From Raoultibacter massiliensis (GTDB lineage: Bacteria > Actinomycetota > Coriobacteriia > Coriobacteriales > Eggerthellaceae): a stretch of DNA of 64,000 nt. The notes under the pieces were generated by a model. The model worked only from the letters and a program-made list of their open reading frames with translations, did not search any database and had not been told where the DNA came from. Shown piece after piece: positions 42,523-51,275 of the stretch. The position numbers and the translations under genes are program-made. Location: the NCBI RefSeq assembly GCF_900199545.1, contig NZ_LT962670.1:852379-916378 (forward strand), read 5' to 3'. The first letter of the stretch is position 1; every line of letters starts with the position of its first letter.

Positions 42523-42993
42523 ATGAAAGATAGCGACCACGCATCCGAATACAGCCCTGATTACCTTATGCTGAGAATGCTTGTCGGCTTCGGCAATAAG
42601 CTCGGAACCATCGATCGGATGACGTTCCGCGAATTGACCGGCCGCCAGTGTACGCTCATCGCATCGATCGGTACGTTCGACGAGCCCCCGACGCTCGGGC
42701 AGCTTGCCGAATGCGAGGGGAGCTCGCACCAGAACATCAAGCAAATGGCATTGAAACTGCAGGAAAAAGGCTATGTGAAGCTTCTTTCCGACTCGAGCGA
42801 CGCGCGTAAGATTCGCGTGACTGCCACGAAGAAGGGCCATGAGTTCTGCAAAAAGCATCACGAGAAGGAGCAGAGGTTCCTCGAGATCTTGTTCGATGGC
42901 ATCGGAGACAAGGAAGTTGCAAACGTTTCGAAGGTCATGGACAAACTCAACGAGAATCTCGATACCATGATCTGCAACGGCCTCGACCTCTAA
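42523..42993 (+). CDS. MarR-family transcriptional regulator
   Basis: A 156-aa protein with the MarR winged HTH (RQCTLIASIGTF, LGQLAECEGSSHQNIKQMAL, LQEKGYVKLLSDSSDARKI, then ATKKGHEF) flanked by dimerisation helices. GAAGGAGC precedes the ATG. No divergent partner gene is present; an efflux or stress target elsewhere, or autoregulation through the 42429 dyad, is likely. Confidence 0.92.
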   Translation: MKDSDHASEYSPDYLMLRMLVGFGNKLGTIDRMTFRELTGRQCTLIASIGTFDEPPTLGQLAECEGSSHQNIKQMALKLQEKGYVKLLSDSSDARKIRVTATKKGHEFCKKHHEKEQRFLEILFDGIGDKEVANVSKVMDKLNENLDTMICNGLDL

Positions 42994-43022
42994 AGGCTCT
43001 TTTTCTTGATCAACTGATCAAC

Positions 43023-43063
43023 GGGCACCCCGCGTGTTTCGGATGCGCTGGGTGCCCTCTGTG
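43023..43063 (+). terminator. Terminator after the MarR-type gene
   Basis: GGGCACCC (43023-43030) and GGGTGCCC (43050-43057) form the stem, with an inner CGC/GCG pairing in the loop, followed by TCTGTGTTT. It separates the MarR gene from the T-box promoter. Confidence 0.65.
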
Positions 43064-43082
43064 TTTCGCTGCATAAAAAACG

Positions 43083-43113
43083 TTGACAGCATCGGGTGAA
43101 CGTGTGCTATAGT
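43083..43113 (+). promoter_or_regulatory. Promoter of the T-box leader
   Basis: A perfect TTGACA (43083-43088) is followed after 19 bp by TATAGT (43108-43113). Transcription would begin near 43120, at the 5' side of the T-box RNA. Confidence 0.6.
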
Positions 43114-43117
43114 ACCC

Positions 43118-43396
43118 TCACAATTGAATACCTCAAACCGATGAGGCGAGAGTCAAGCCATCATGAGCACTCACAGAGAGCGGGCGTAGCTGGGATTCCC
43201 GTAGGAAGCTGGATGGTAAATGGTTCGCCGAGGGAAAGGGGAAAGGGCTGTACGCAGCCTGAGTATCTGGACCGTGAGCCTGCGTTAAGGGCAGAAAATG
43301 TGTTGGCATTTTCGTGAGAGGGCTCTTTTCAGAGTCAAAAAAGGTGGCACCGCAGGTACAAGACCTGTCCTTTTTCTCAAAGGACAGGTCTTTTTT
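43118..43396 (+). ncRNA. T-box leader RNA, probably tryptophan-specific
   Basis: The leader shows the T-box hallmarks in order: a Stem I region with the AGAGAG...GGGATTCCCGTAGG type distal part (about 43174-43205), a GGCGA/TCGCC closing helix with TGG in the opposing loop (TAAATGG, near 43217-43223), the T-box sequence GGTGGCACCGC at 43343-43353, and an intrinsic terminator (stem 43362-43373/43379-43390, then TTTTTT). Uncharged tRNA would stabilise the antiterminator and allow transcription of the ECF operon at 43569. The UGG codon in the specifier position and the TrpP-like downstream gene both point to tRNA-Trp. Confidence 0.85.
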
Positions 43397-43568
43397 GTTG
43401 CTGCGGCACCGCACATGCCGATGAAGCCGTACGTCCTGCGTGCGATTTTGTCGAGCGAGCCGCCTGGTTTGATTGCCGAAAACCTCATCCGAGTTCGTGC
43501 CGGCCGAAACAGAAGTCCGGGGACGGACGAAAACCGCGGGAGGAACCCGCAGGAAAGGACTGAGGAAC

Positions 43569-44189
43569 ATGGCAGATCAGATCAAACGCGAGATTGCACC
43601 TGAAGCGGCATCGGGCAAAGAGAAGGATGTGCGCAAGCGCAGCCTCGACGTTGAGCAGAAGAAGGGCTTCGACATTTCGGCGCTCATCCTCGTAGCGGTT
43701 CTGCTCGCGGCCGGCGCGGTGCTCAAGATGACCGTGGGCAGCTTCGTAAACTTCTTCGGCATGAAGCCGAACTTCATCATCGCGATGTACTGCCTTGCGA
43801 TCCTGCTCGTCAGGCCCAACCTCGGACAGGCCGCCATCATCGGTTTGATAGCCGGCGCGGTATGCCAGCTGCTTCCCGGCACCCCCTACATCAACTTCAT
43901 TTCTGAATTCCTCGGGGCGGTTGCCATGGCGGCGCTCGTTCGCATCCCGATGAAGATCGGTCGCGCCAACCTGCAGACCATCGTGAGCACCTTCGTGGCA
44001 ACCGTCGTTTCGGGAGGCGCATTCACCGTGTGCCTGTTCTTGTTCCTGGGCGCCGATGCGTCGAGCCTTGTGGCATACGTGCCGATCGTGCTGTGCACTG
44101 CGCTCATCAACTGCGTGATCGTTCAGGCGCTCTACGTGCCGCTCGCCAAGGTGCTCAAGAAGGAAGCGCCGAAAAAGGCCATCGCGTAG
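43569..44189 (+). CDS. ECF transporter S component, TrpP-like (tryptophan)
   Basis: A 206-aa membrane protein: a ~35-residue charged N-terminal extension, then about five to six helices. The block VNFFGMKPNFIIAMYCLAIL resembles the GMKPD region of the TrpP/YhaG tryptophan transporter family. GAGGAAC precedes the ATG. It is the first gene after the T-box RNA and is followed by two ECF ATPases and an EcfT, a complete dedicated ECF importer. Tryptophan is inferred from the family resemblance and the T-box codon. Confidence 0.8.
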   Translation: MADQIKREIAPEAASGKEKDVRKRSLDVEQKKGFDISALILVAVLLAAGAVLKMTVGSFVNFFGMKPNFIIAMYCLAILLVRPNLGQAAIIGLIAGAVCQLLPGTPYINFISEFLGAVAMAALVRIPMKIGRANLQTIVSTFVATVVSGGAFTVCLFLFLGADASSLVAYVPIVLCTALINCVIVQALYVPLAKVLKKEAPKKAIA

Positions 44190-44223
44190 GCGCGTTTCGG
44201 TAGTGAGACGGAAGGAAGTCGAC

Positions 44224-45084
44224 ATGACCGCGGAGTCGAAACCCATAATCGACGTGCAGAACGTGAGCTTCACTTACGATGGCGCAAGCAGGCCGGCGCT
44301 CTCGTCGGTCGGCCTCACGGTACGCGAAGGCGATTTTCTGGGGATAATCGGGCCTTCGGGAGCGGGGAAATCCACGCTTATCTACAGCATGAACGGAATC
44401 ATTCCCCATTACTGCAAGGGCGATTTCTTCGGATCGGTGCTGCTTGGCGGAAACGACACGTTCGAAACGAGCCTTACCGATCTATCGCGCATCGCGGCGA
44501 CGGTGTTCCAGGATATCGATGCGCAGATGGTGGCGTCGATGGTGGAAGACGAGATTCTGTTCGGGCTCGAGAACTTCGGCGTTTCCCGGGCCGAGATAGA
44601 ACCGCGCATGGCAGAGGCGCTCGAGAGCGTGGGGATTTCCGATTTGCGCCATCGCGCCATCTCGTCTCTTTCGGGCGGACAGAAGCAGAAGGTTGCCGTT
44701 GCCGCGGTGCTGGCGCTCAAGCCGCGCGTTCTGCTGCTCGACGAGCCGACGGGTGCGCTCGACCCCGCAAGCTCGCGCCAGATATTCGAGCTTTTGCGCG
44801 AACTGAACGAGAGCTGCGGGATCACGGTTGTGGTGGTCGAGCAGAAGATCGGCCTGCTTGCCGAATTCACTCGGCATCTTGCGGTGTTGAGCGACGGGGC
44901 GGTGCGCTACTGCGGCGAGACGCGTTCGGTGCTGCGCAATGCCGCCGAGCTGCTCGCCATCGGAGTGAACGTCCCACGCGTGACCACGCTCTCGCTGTTG
45001 CTTCATGAAGAGGGCTATGCGGTCGATCGGTTCGCGGTTAACGTGGAGGAAGCGAAATCGCTGATCGAAGGGATCGTCGCATGA
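44224..45084 (+). CDS. ECF transporter ATP-binding protein (first)
   Basis: A 286-aa ABC ATPase: Walker A GPSGAGKST, Q-loop VFQDIDAQM, signature SSLSGGQKQKVAVA, Walker B RVLLLDEPTGALDP. The Q-loop QD..xQ pattern is typical of EcfA. GGAAGGAAG lies before the ATG at 44224. It forms the EcfA-EcfA' pair with the next gene, which overlaps it by 4 bp. Confidence 0.93.
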   Translation: MTAESKPIIDVQNVSFTYDGASRPALSSVGLTVREGDFLGIIGPSGAGKSTLIYSMNGIIPHYCKGDFFGSVLLGGNDTFETSLTDLSRIAATVFQDIDAQMVASMVEDEILFGLENFGVSRAEIEPRMAEALESVGISDLRHRAISSLSGGQKQKVAVAAVLALKPRVLLLDEPTGALDPASSRQIFELLRELNESCGITVVVVEQKIGLLAEFTRHLAVLSDGAVRYCGETRSVLRNAAELLAIGVNVPRVTTLSLLLHEEGYAVDRFAVNVEEAKSLIEGIVA

Positions 45085-45932
45085 AAACGATGCTTGAATT
45101 CCAGGGTGTAAGCTACGCCTACGAGGCCCAGGCCGACGGCAATGCGGTTGTGTCGGACCTCTCGTTTTCGGTTTGCAAAGGCGAATTCGTCGCTTTGATC
45201 GGCAGCAACGGCGCGGGAAAAACCACAACCTCTAAGCTCATGAACGGCCTTCTGAAGCCGACTGCGGGAACGGTGCTGGTTGAAGGCGTGCCGACGACCG
45301 ATCTTAAAACAAGCGCCGTCGCGCGCAAAGTCGGCATGCTTTTCCAAGACCCCGATCGTCAGATTTGCCAGAACACGGTATCCGACGAGCTGGCCTTCGG
45401 ATTGGGCTTGCGCGACGTGCCCGAGGAGGAAATCGAACGACGCGTCGGCGAGGTGCTGTCGGATTTCGGGTTCGACGGCCAGTCGGCGCCGTTCATGCTT
45501 TCGCGAGGAGAACGCCAGCTGCTTGCGCTCGCCTCGGTCGTGGTGTGCGAACCCGAGGTCCTCATCCTCGACGAACCCACGACGGGGCTCGACTACTGCG
45601 AGTGCATGCATATCATGGACCGCATCAAGAAGCTCAATGGCGCGGGAACGACCGTCGTCATGGTATCGCACGATATGGAACTCGTGTTCGACTTCGCCGA
45701 TCGCGTGATCGCCATGGGCGGCGGCCGACTCGTTGCCGACGGAGCTCCCGAAGCGGTGTTTCGCGACGGGGCCGTCATGGGGGAGGCATCGCTTATGCCC
45801 CCGCAGATCATCGAGCTCTCTATGCGGCTTTCATCATCGCGCTTCGGCGGCCTGTTCGATCGGGCTGCAACGTCGTCTGCGATGCTCGAAGCTTTGCGGA
45901 CGGCTGGTTTCGAGGGAAGGAAGGTGTCGTAA
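45081..45932 (+). CDS. ECF transporter ATP-binding protein (second)
   Basis: A 283-aa ABC ATPase: Walker A GSNGAGKTT, Q-loop LFQDPDRQI, a degenerate signature LSRGERQLLALA, Walker B EVLILDEPTTGLDY. Translationally coupled on both sides (ATGA overlap upstream; the EcfT ATG overlaps its TAA). It is the second ATPase of the ECF energising unit. Confidence 0.93.
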   Translation: MKTMLEFQGVSYAYEAQADGNAVVSDLSFSVCKGEFVALIGSNGAGKTTTSKLMNGLLKPTAGTVLVEGVPTTDLKTSAVARKVGMLFQDPDRQICQNTVSDELAFGLGLRDVPEEEIERRVGEVLSDFGFDGQSAPFMLSRGERQLLALASVVVCEPEVLILDEPTTGLDYCECMHIMDRIKKLNGAGTTVVMVSHDMELVFDFADRVIAMGGGRLVADGAPEAVFRDGAVMGEASLMPPQIIELSMRLSSSRFGGLFDRAATSSAMLEALRTAGFEGRKVS

Positions 45933-46678
45933 TGGCGGGATTGCTCGATTACTCCGCAGGCTCATCGGTGTTGCACAGGCTGAACCCGGTTGCGAAGATC
46001 GCACTTGCGCTGGGCGTGTGCATCGCTGCGTTTCTAAGCGATAGCTTCGTGTACCTGCTCGTCCTTTTGGCGTTCAACGTGTGCATCGGGTTGGTCGGCG
46101 GCATTCGGCGAAAGACGTTCTCGCTTCTGTTCGGCTTGGTGAAGATCTGCGCATTCCTTTTCGTGCTGCAGGTTCTGTTCATCCGTGCGGGAACGCCGGT
46201 GTTCCTCTTCGTGACCGACGAAGGGCTGCGCATCGCCGCGCTTGTGGTTTTACGCCTGATCGATGCCACCATGCCGCTTGCGCTCATGCTCGCCCTGACG
46301 CAGATGAGCGATTTGTCCAACGCACTTGTGAAGGTGCTGCATGTGCCGTACAAGTACGCGTTCACGGTTACGACTGCACTCAAGTTCATCCCTGTTTTTA
46401 CCGACGAGATGTCTTCGATCATCGAGGCTCAAACGGCGCGCGGCGTGGATTTCGATACGAAGAACCCGGTCAGAAAACTCAGGCTCGTACTTCCCCTGTG
46501 CGCTCCGTTGCTCATCACATCGGTCGGGCGGACGGAACAAGCTGCGATGGCGGCCGAGGTACGCGGGTTTTACCTTCGCGACAGGATGTCGGGCAGCAAA
46601 GATTATCCGTTCGGTCTGATCGATGGCGGGGCGCTCGCGATCATCATAGCGCTTATCGCGCTCGCCGTGCTGGTGTAG
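45932..46678 (+). CDS. ECF transporter transmembrane protein EcfT
   Basis: A 248-aa membrane protein. The N-terminal block SVLHRLNPVAKI and five or so helices are followed by a cytoplasmic region with EAQTARGVDFD and AAEVRGFYLRD, the two Ala-Arg-Gly-type motifs that engage the ATPases. It completes the module S-A-A'-T under the T-box RNA. The paralogous EcfT-like protein at 24026 belongs to a different system. Confidence 0.92.
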   Translation: MAGLLDYSAGSSVLHRLNPVAKIALALGVCIAAFLSDSFVYLLVLLAFNVCIGLVGGIRRKTFSLLFGLVKICAFLFVLQVLFIRAGTPVFLFVTDEGLRIAALVVLRLIDATMPLALMLALTQMSDLSNALVKVLHVPYKYAFTVTTALKFIPVFTDEMSSIIEAQTARGVDFDTKNPVRKLRLVLPLCAPLLITSVGRTEQAAMAAEVRGFYLRDRMSGSKDYPFGLIDGGALAIIIALIALAVLV

Positions 46679-46788
46679 GGGCGCGCCCTGCGAGCACGCG
46701 AAGCAGATTGCGTGCGGTTCGTCGCGGACGTGCGAAGTGCGCGTCTCTTTGGTAGAGTGGTTGCGATCGCAAAAGAAAGAGAGTGCGC

Positions 46789-47661
46789 ATGCTGACTATC
46801 GGATGCCATCTGTCGAGCTCGAAGGGCTACCTTGCCATGGCGAAGGACGCCGTATCGATCGACGCGAACACGTTTCAGTTCTTCACGCGCAATCCGCGCG
46901 GGGGCAAGGCGAAGGCCATCGATGCCGCTGATGTGGCGGCGTTCTACGCATATGCTGAAAGCCAGGGCATCGTGCAGATCCTCGCGCATGCACCCTATAC
47001 GCTCAACCCCGCTGCCGCCGACGACCGCGTGCGGGAGTTCGCCCTCATGACGTTCAAAGACGATTTGGCCCGCATGGAAAACACCCCTCATCAGATGTAC
47101 AATTTCCATCCCGGCAGCCATGTGAAGCAGGGGATGGATGTCGGGGTGGAGAAAACCGCCAACGTGCTGAACGAGGTTCTCAACAGCAGTCAGACGACCA
47201 CCGTGCTGCTTGAAACGATGTCGGGAAAGGGGACCGAAGTGGGCGGTCGGTTCGAGGAGCTTGCGGCTATCATGGGGCTCGTGGAGCTTTCAGATCGGCT
47301 CGGCGTATGCCTCGACACCTGCCATGTATGGGATGCGGGCTACGACATCGCGGGCGATCTCGACGGCGTTCTCGATGAGTTCGACCGGGTTGTCGGCATC
47401 GATCGCCTGAGGGCCATCCATCTCAATGATTCGCTCAACCCCTGCGGCTCCCGCAAAGATCGGCATGCTACGATCGGGGCGGGCGAGATCGGCTTCGACG
47501 CGCTCGTTGCGGTGATGAACCACCCGTTGTTGTGCGAGCTGCCGTTTTTTCTGGAAACACCCAACGATCTTGAGGGACACGGCAAGGAGATCGCGCAGCT
47601 GCGGGCGGCGTATACGCACCGAGCCGGCTGTTCCGATGCGTCCGATCTTGTGAGAGAATGA
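46789..47661 (+). CDS. nfo: Endonuclease IV
   Basis: A 290-aa AP endonuclease with the family zinc-ligand blocks: [10 protein letters not shown] near the N-terminus, [34 protein letters not shown]...GSRKDRH and FFLETPN. It cleaves at abasic sites in DNA. AAGAGAG precedes the ATG. A 12-bp palindrome TTGCGATCGCAA (46761-46772) lies 16 bp upstream. Confidence 0.96.
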   Translation: MLTIGCHLSSSKGYLAMAKDAVSIDANTFQFFTRNPRGGKAKAIDAADVAAFYAYAESQGIVQILAHAPYTLNPAAADDRVREFALMTFKDDLARMENTPHQMYNFHPGSHVKQGMDVGVEKTANVLNEVLNSSQTTTVLLETMSGKGTEVGGRFEELAAIMGLVELSDRLGVCLDTCHVWDAGYDIAGDLDGVLDEFDRVVGIDRLRAIHLNDSLNPCGSRKDRHATIGAGEIGFDALVAVMNHPLLCELPFFLETPNDLEGHGKEIAQLRAAYTHRAGCSDASDLVRE

Positions 47662-47695
47662 AGCAATGGAATCCGAAACCGTCCGATAGGCATAC

Positions 47696-48424
47696 ATGGC
47701 AGCGCATATACTCATCATCGAAGACGACGCCGATATCAACGAGGTCATGGCCACCCATCTGAGCCGCAACGCCTGCGCCTGCACGCAGGCTTATTCGGGA
47801 AGCGAAGCCCGCATGCTGCTCGAATCGTCGCAGCGGAGCGGTTTGGCGTACGATCTGGTGATCACCGATCTGATGCTTCCCGGCATCCGAGGCGAGAAGC
47901 TCGTCGAGCTCATTCGCGGTTACGGCGATGTTCCCGTCATCGTCGTCTCGGCGCTTGGCGAGCCTGCGGGCAAGGCCGAGCTTTTGCGCTGCGGCGCCGA
48001 TGACTACCTGGTGAAGCCGTTCGATCTCGACGAGCTGCTCGCCCGCGTTACCGTGCAGCTGCGTCACGCCGCGCGGGCGGAAGGACGCTTGGCGATTTCG
48101 GGATCGCAGGAAAAAGCCGAGGGCGACGGCCGGCTGAGATACAAGGATTGGGTCATCGATTCCTCCGCCCGCACGTTCAGGGTTGCGGGCGAGCCGATAA
48201 AGCTTACGCGTATCGAATACAACATCGTGGAAGCTCTCGTCCGCCGTCCGAAAAAAGTGTTCACCAAGCAGGAGCTATTCGAGGTGGCGTGGAACGAGGA
48301 ATGCTTCATCGAGGAGAAGGCGATCAACGTGCATGTCAGTAACATTCGCGGCAAATTGAAGCCCTCCGGAACCGATTCGTATATCGAAACGGTATGGGGC
48401 ATCGGGTTCAAGCTTGCGGAATGA
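47696..48424 (+). CDS. OmpR-family response regulator
   Basis: A 242-aa protein: receiver with D58 in LVITDLMLPG and the KPF triad, then a winged HTH (LTRIEYNIVEALVRRPKKVF, KAINVHVSNIRGKL, TVWGIGFKL). Its cognate kinase is probably the one at 50348, on the far side of an ABC transporter. The layout RR-ABC-HK resembles lantibiotic/bacitracin detoxification modules. Confidence 0.93.
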   Translation: MAAHILIIEDDADINEVMATHLSRNACACTQAYSGSEARMLLESSQRSGLAYDLVITDLMLPGIRGEKLVELIRGYGDVPVIVVSALGEPAGKAELLRCGADDYLVKPFDLDELLARVTVQLRHAARAEGRLAISGSQEKAEGDGRLRYKDWVIDSSARTFRVAGEPIKLTRIEYNIVEALVRRPKKVFTKQELFEVAWNEECFIEEKAINVHVSNIRGKLKPSGTDSYIETVWGIGFKLAE

Positions 48425-48462
48425 CTCGATGGATTCATCCCGCTTGCAGCGATTCGAACCAT

Positions 48463-48478
48463 CTTTAATCTTTCTTAA
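48463..48478 (+). promoter_or_regulatory. Direct repeat CTTTAA/TCTTAA, candidate response-regulator site
   Basis: CTTTAA (48463-48468) and TCTTAA (48473-48478) are 10 bp apart, one helical turn, as expected for an OmpR-type dimer. They lie about 80 bp before the ABC ATPase start. Confidence 0.45.
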
Positions 48479-48558
48479 CGGTTTCAAGGCGATTGCTGAA
48501 ACCCCCTTTCGTATCGTGGATGCATACCGAAACGAAAAGCGATGGAAAGGAGCGGATT

Positions 48559-49467
48559 GTGAACGTAATTGAAACCTACGGGCTCGAAAAATCCTACGGC
48601 GGCAAACGTGCCGTCGATCATTTCGATATGCACGTGGCAAAAGGCGATATCTACGGATTCGTCGGCCTCAACGGCGCCGGCAAATCGACGGTCATGAAAA
48701 TGCTGGCAGGATTGTCGAAGCCGACGGGAGGCGATATCAGGCTGTTTGGCGAAGACGCCGACGGCGAGGCGATTCGTCGCATGGGGGTGCTTATCGAGGC
48801 GCCTGGCCTGTACGGCGGCATGACGGCTTACGACAACATGATGCTGAAGGCGCTCTGCCTGGGCCTTGTCGACCCGAAACGCAAGGTGGACGAACTGCTG
48901 GGGTTCGTCGGCCTCGGAGGCGTCGGCAAGAAGAAGACCAAGCAGTTCTCGATGGGCATGAAGCAGCGCCTCGGGCTCGGTCTCGCGCTTTTGGGCGATC
49001 CCGACCTGCTGCTGCTCGACGAGCCGCTCAACGGGCTTGATCCCGAGGGCGCCCGTGGAATCCGCGAGCTCATCGTTCGCCTGAACGGCGAGCGGGGCAT
49101 CACGGTCGTCATCAGCTCCCACGTGCTCGAGCAGCTCGGGCGCATGGCGACGCGCTACGGAGTTATTCGCAACGGGCGGATGGTCCGCGAGCTCACTGCG
49201 GCGGAGGTCGATCAGGAATGCAGCGATTGTTTGCAGCTTTCAGCGGCCGACCCGACGCGTTCGCTCGCCTTGCTGCAAGAGCATTTCCCGCAGGCGCGGT
49301 TCCAGGTCATGCCCGACAATTCCATCAGGGTCTTCGGCATCGCCGATGCGGCCGTTATCGGCAGTGCGCTCAACGATGCCGGAATCGCCGTTCAGGGGCT
49401 CTATGCCCACAGGCGCGATCTCGAAGAATTTTTCGTTGGCTTGATGGGAGATGAGTACCGTGGCTAA
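48559..49467 (+). CDS. ABC transporter ATP-binding protein (BcrA-like)
   Basis: A 302-aa ATPase: Walker A GLNGAGKST at residues ~38-46, signature QFSMGMKQRLGLG, Walker B LLLLDEPLNGLDP, switch histidine in ISSHVLEQL. The length and sequence fit lantibiotic-immunity/bacitracin (BcrA) exporters. It starts at GTG with AAAGGAGCGG upstream. It overlaps the permease gene by 17 bp. Confidence 0.92.
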   Translation: MNVIETYGLEKSYGGKRAVDHFDMHVAKGDIYGFVGLNGAGKSTVMKMLAGLSKPTGGDIRLFGEDADGEAIRRMGVLIEAPGLYGGMTAYDNMMLKALCLGLVDPKRKVDELLGFVGLGGVGKKKTKQFSMGMKQRLGLGLALLGDPDLLLLDEPLNGLDPEGARGIRELIVRLNGERGITVVISSHVLEQLGRMATRYGVIRNGRMVRELTAAEVDQECSDCLQLSAADPTRSLALLQEHFPQARFQVMPDNSIRVFGIADAAVIGSALNDAGIAVQGLYAHRRDLEEFFVGLMGDEYRG

Positions 49468-50344
49468 TATCTTGAGAATGGATTTCTACCGTGCCGTTCG
49501 CAGCAAATCGTTGTGGATACTGCTCGGCTCTCTGGTCGTCCTCGGCATCGTAGCCATGGGATCGCTCAATTACATGCTCTCCCCCGAATTCATGGAGACG
49601 ATGCAGAATGCCGGCAACGTGGCATCGGGTTCGGGTTTTCGATTCGGCGTAACGACGCCCGGCGGCGATCAGATCGATATGAACGAGATCAGTCAGAGCA
49701 TCGCGCAGGCTCAGTATGCGGTTTCGGGTCTTACTCCCATGGCCCTTGTCGGCAACATCTTCATGAACGGGGGAGGGCTGGCGTGTTTGTTCGTGGTGTT
49801 CATCGCCATCTTCTTCGCAGCCGAGTTCGAGAACGGGTTCAGCAAGAACGTGTTCACCGCCTCCCCGAGCCGCACGGTCTTTCTTGTTGCGCGGGTTGTC
49901 GAGACGGTGCTGCTCGCTGTGGTGTTCACGCTTGTTACCGTGGGGGCGACGCTTGCAGGTGCGGCTGTCTTCGGGATAGAAATGCAGGCCGCCCCCGCGG
50001 GGGATATGGCCCTGTGGTTTGCGCTGGTGGTGCTTGTGCTGTCGGGTATGGGAATGCTCACGGCCCTGTTCGTTTGGTTGACGCGCAAGATGGCCGCGGG
50101 CATCGCCATCGGCATCGTCGTCGGAAGCGGTCTTGTCGTTGCCCTTGTCGAAGCCGTTCTTTCGCTCTTCCCGAGCGTTGCGGATCTGGGTGATTTCACG
50201 CTGTACGGCTGCATGCGCTCGCTCGGATACGGCATAGGCGTCGATGGCGGCTTGAGCAGCGTGCACATTGCGGCAGTGTGCCTCGTGTTCTTGGCCGGTT
50301 ATGCGGTTTTGAGCCTGCTCATCCTTAAGAAGAAGGATATCTAG
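49451..50344 (+). CDS. ABC transporter permease (ABC-2 type)
   Basis: A 297-aa membrane protein with six hydrophobic segments: one at residues ~18-40, a ~80-residue extracytoplasmic region, then five helices. It partners the ATPase at 48559. With the flanking response regulator and kinase it probably exports or removes a membrane-active peptide antibiotic. Confidence 0.88.
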   Translation: MSTVANILRMDFYRAVRSKSLWILLGSLVVLGIVAMGSLNYMLSPEFMETMQNAGNVASGSGFRFGVTTPGGDQIDMNEISQSIAQAQYAVSGLTPMALVGNIFMNGGGLACLFVVFIAIFFAAEFENGFSKNVFTASPSRTVFLVARVVETVLLAVVFTLVTVGATLAGAAVFGIEMQAAPAGDMALWFALVVLVLSGMGMLTALFVWLTRKMAAGIAIGIVVGSGLVVALVEAVLSLFPSVADLGDFTLYGCMRSLGYGIGVDGGLSSVHIAAVCLVFLAGYAVLSLLILKKKDI

Positions 50345-50347
50345 ATC

Positions 50348-51250
50348 ATGGAATCCCTGGTAGCGATCGTTGTCATCCTCGCTGTTGCGGTTGCCGTGCT
50401 CTGCGTGCAGCTCGTTCGCTCCGAGCGAGAGCTGCGCGCACTCGCTCGGTACCTGAGCCAGCGGGATTCGTCGAGCAACACGAGAGTCACCGTGTCGATG
50501 CACTCGCGCGGTTTCGTTCGGCTTGGACAGGCGATCAACCGTCAGCTCGATCGCCATCAGGGAGAACGCGCCGCTGCCGAAGAGCATGCAAGCGAGATGC
50601 GCAGGGGGCTGACGTATCTTTCGCACGATATCAGAACGCCCCTTGCGGGAGCGAAGGGATATGCGCAGCTGCTTGAGGCGGAAACCGATCCAGCGGTTCA
50701 GAGGCGCTACCTTACGGCGATCGGGCGGCGCATCGACGATGCATCGAAGCTGCTCGATCAGCTCTTCGCGTATGCGCAGGTGCAGGATCCCGATTACCGC
50801 CTCGAGCGCGGCCCGGTCGAGGCGAATGCGGTTTTGGCCGAAACGCTTCTTGCGCTGTATCCGCAGTTCCAGGAAAAGGGATGGACTCCGCGAATCGAGC
50901 TTGAGAGCGATCGGTTCGTTGTGATGGCTGACGGCGAAGCGCTCGTCCGGGTGTTTCGCAACCTCGCCGCAAACGCGTTGCGCTATGGGGCGGATGCGCC
51001 GACGATCGAGCAACGCGCTTCGACGATTTCGTTCTCGAACCGCGTTGCGCAACCCGAGATGATCGACCCGGCGCGATTGTTCGAGCGGTTCTATCAGGGA
51101 AGCGATTCGCGCTCGGATGGCAACGGGGGCTTGGGCCTTGCCATCGTCTCGCAGCTTTGCCACGCGATGGGCGCGTCAGTCGAGGCCGAGCTTGTCGGCG
51201 ACATGCTGACGATTGCCATTGGGTTCGAAGAGGCGACCGGGACGCGGTAA
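50348..51250 (+). CDS. Sensor histidine kinase
   Basis: A 300-aa kinase with a single N-terminal membrane helix and no extracytoplasmic sensor domain. HisKA has H93 in YLSHDIRTPLAG; the ATPase part has VFRNLAANALRY, and GNGGLGLAIVSQLC as G2 box. Such sensor-poor kinases usually sense through a partner ABC transporter, here the one just upstream (3-bp gap). The likely partner regulator is 47696. Confidence 0.92.
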   Translation: MESLVAIVVILAVAVAVLCVQLVRSERELRALARYLSQRDSSSNTRVTVSMHSRGFVRLGQAINRQLDRHQGERAAAEEHASEMRRGLTYLSHDIRTPLAGAKGYAQLLEAETDPAVQRRYLTAIGRRIDDASKLLDQLFAYAQVQDPDYRLERGPVEANAVLAETLLALYPQFQEKGWTPRIELESDRFVVMADGEALVRVFRNLAANALRYGADAPTIEQRASTISFSNRVAQPEMIDPARLFERFYQGSDSRSDGNGGLGLAIVSQLCHAMGASVEAELVGDMLTIAIGFEEATGTR

Positions 51251-51275
51251 GCGAGTTTCAACGACGCCCGAATGG

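Noticed and set aside
48445..48470. GATTCGAACC, the complement of a tRNA T-loop
   Set aside because: No pairing T-stem and no acceptor or anticodon arms can be built around it on either strand.
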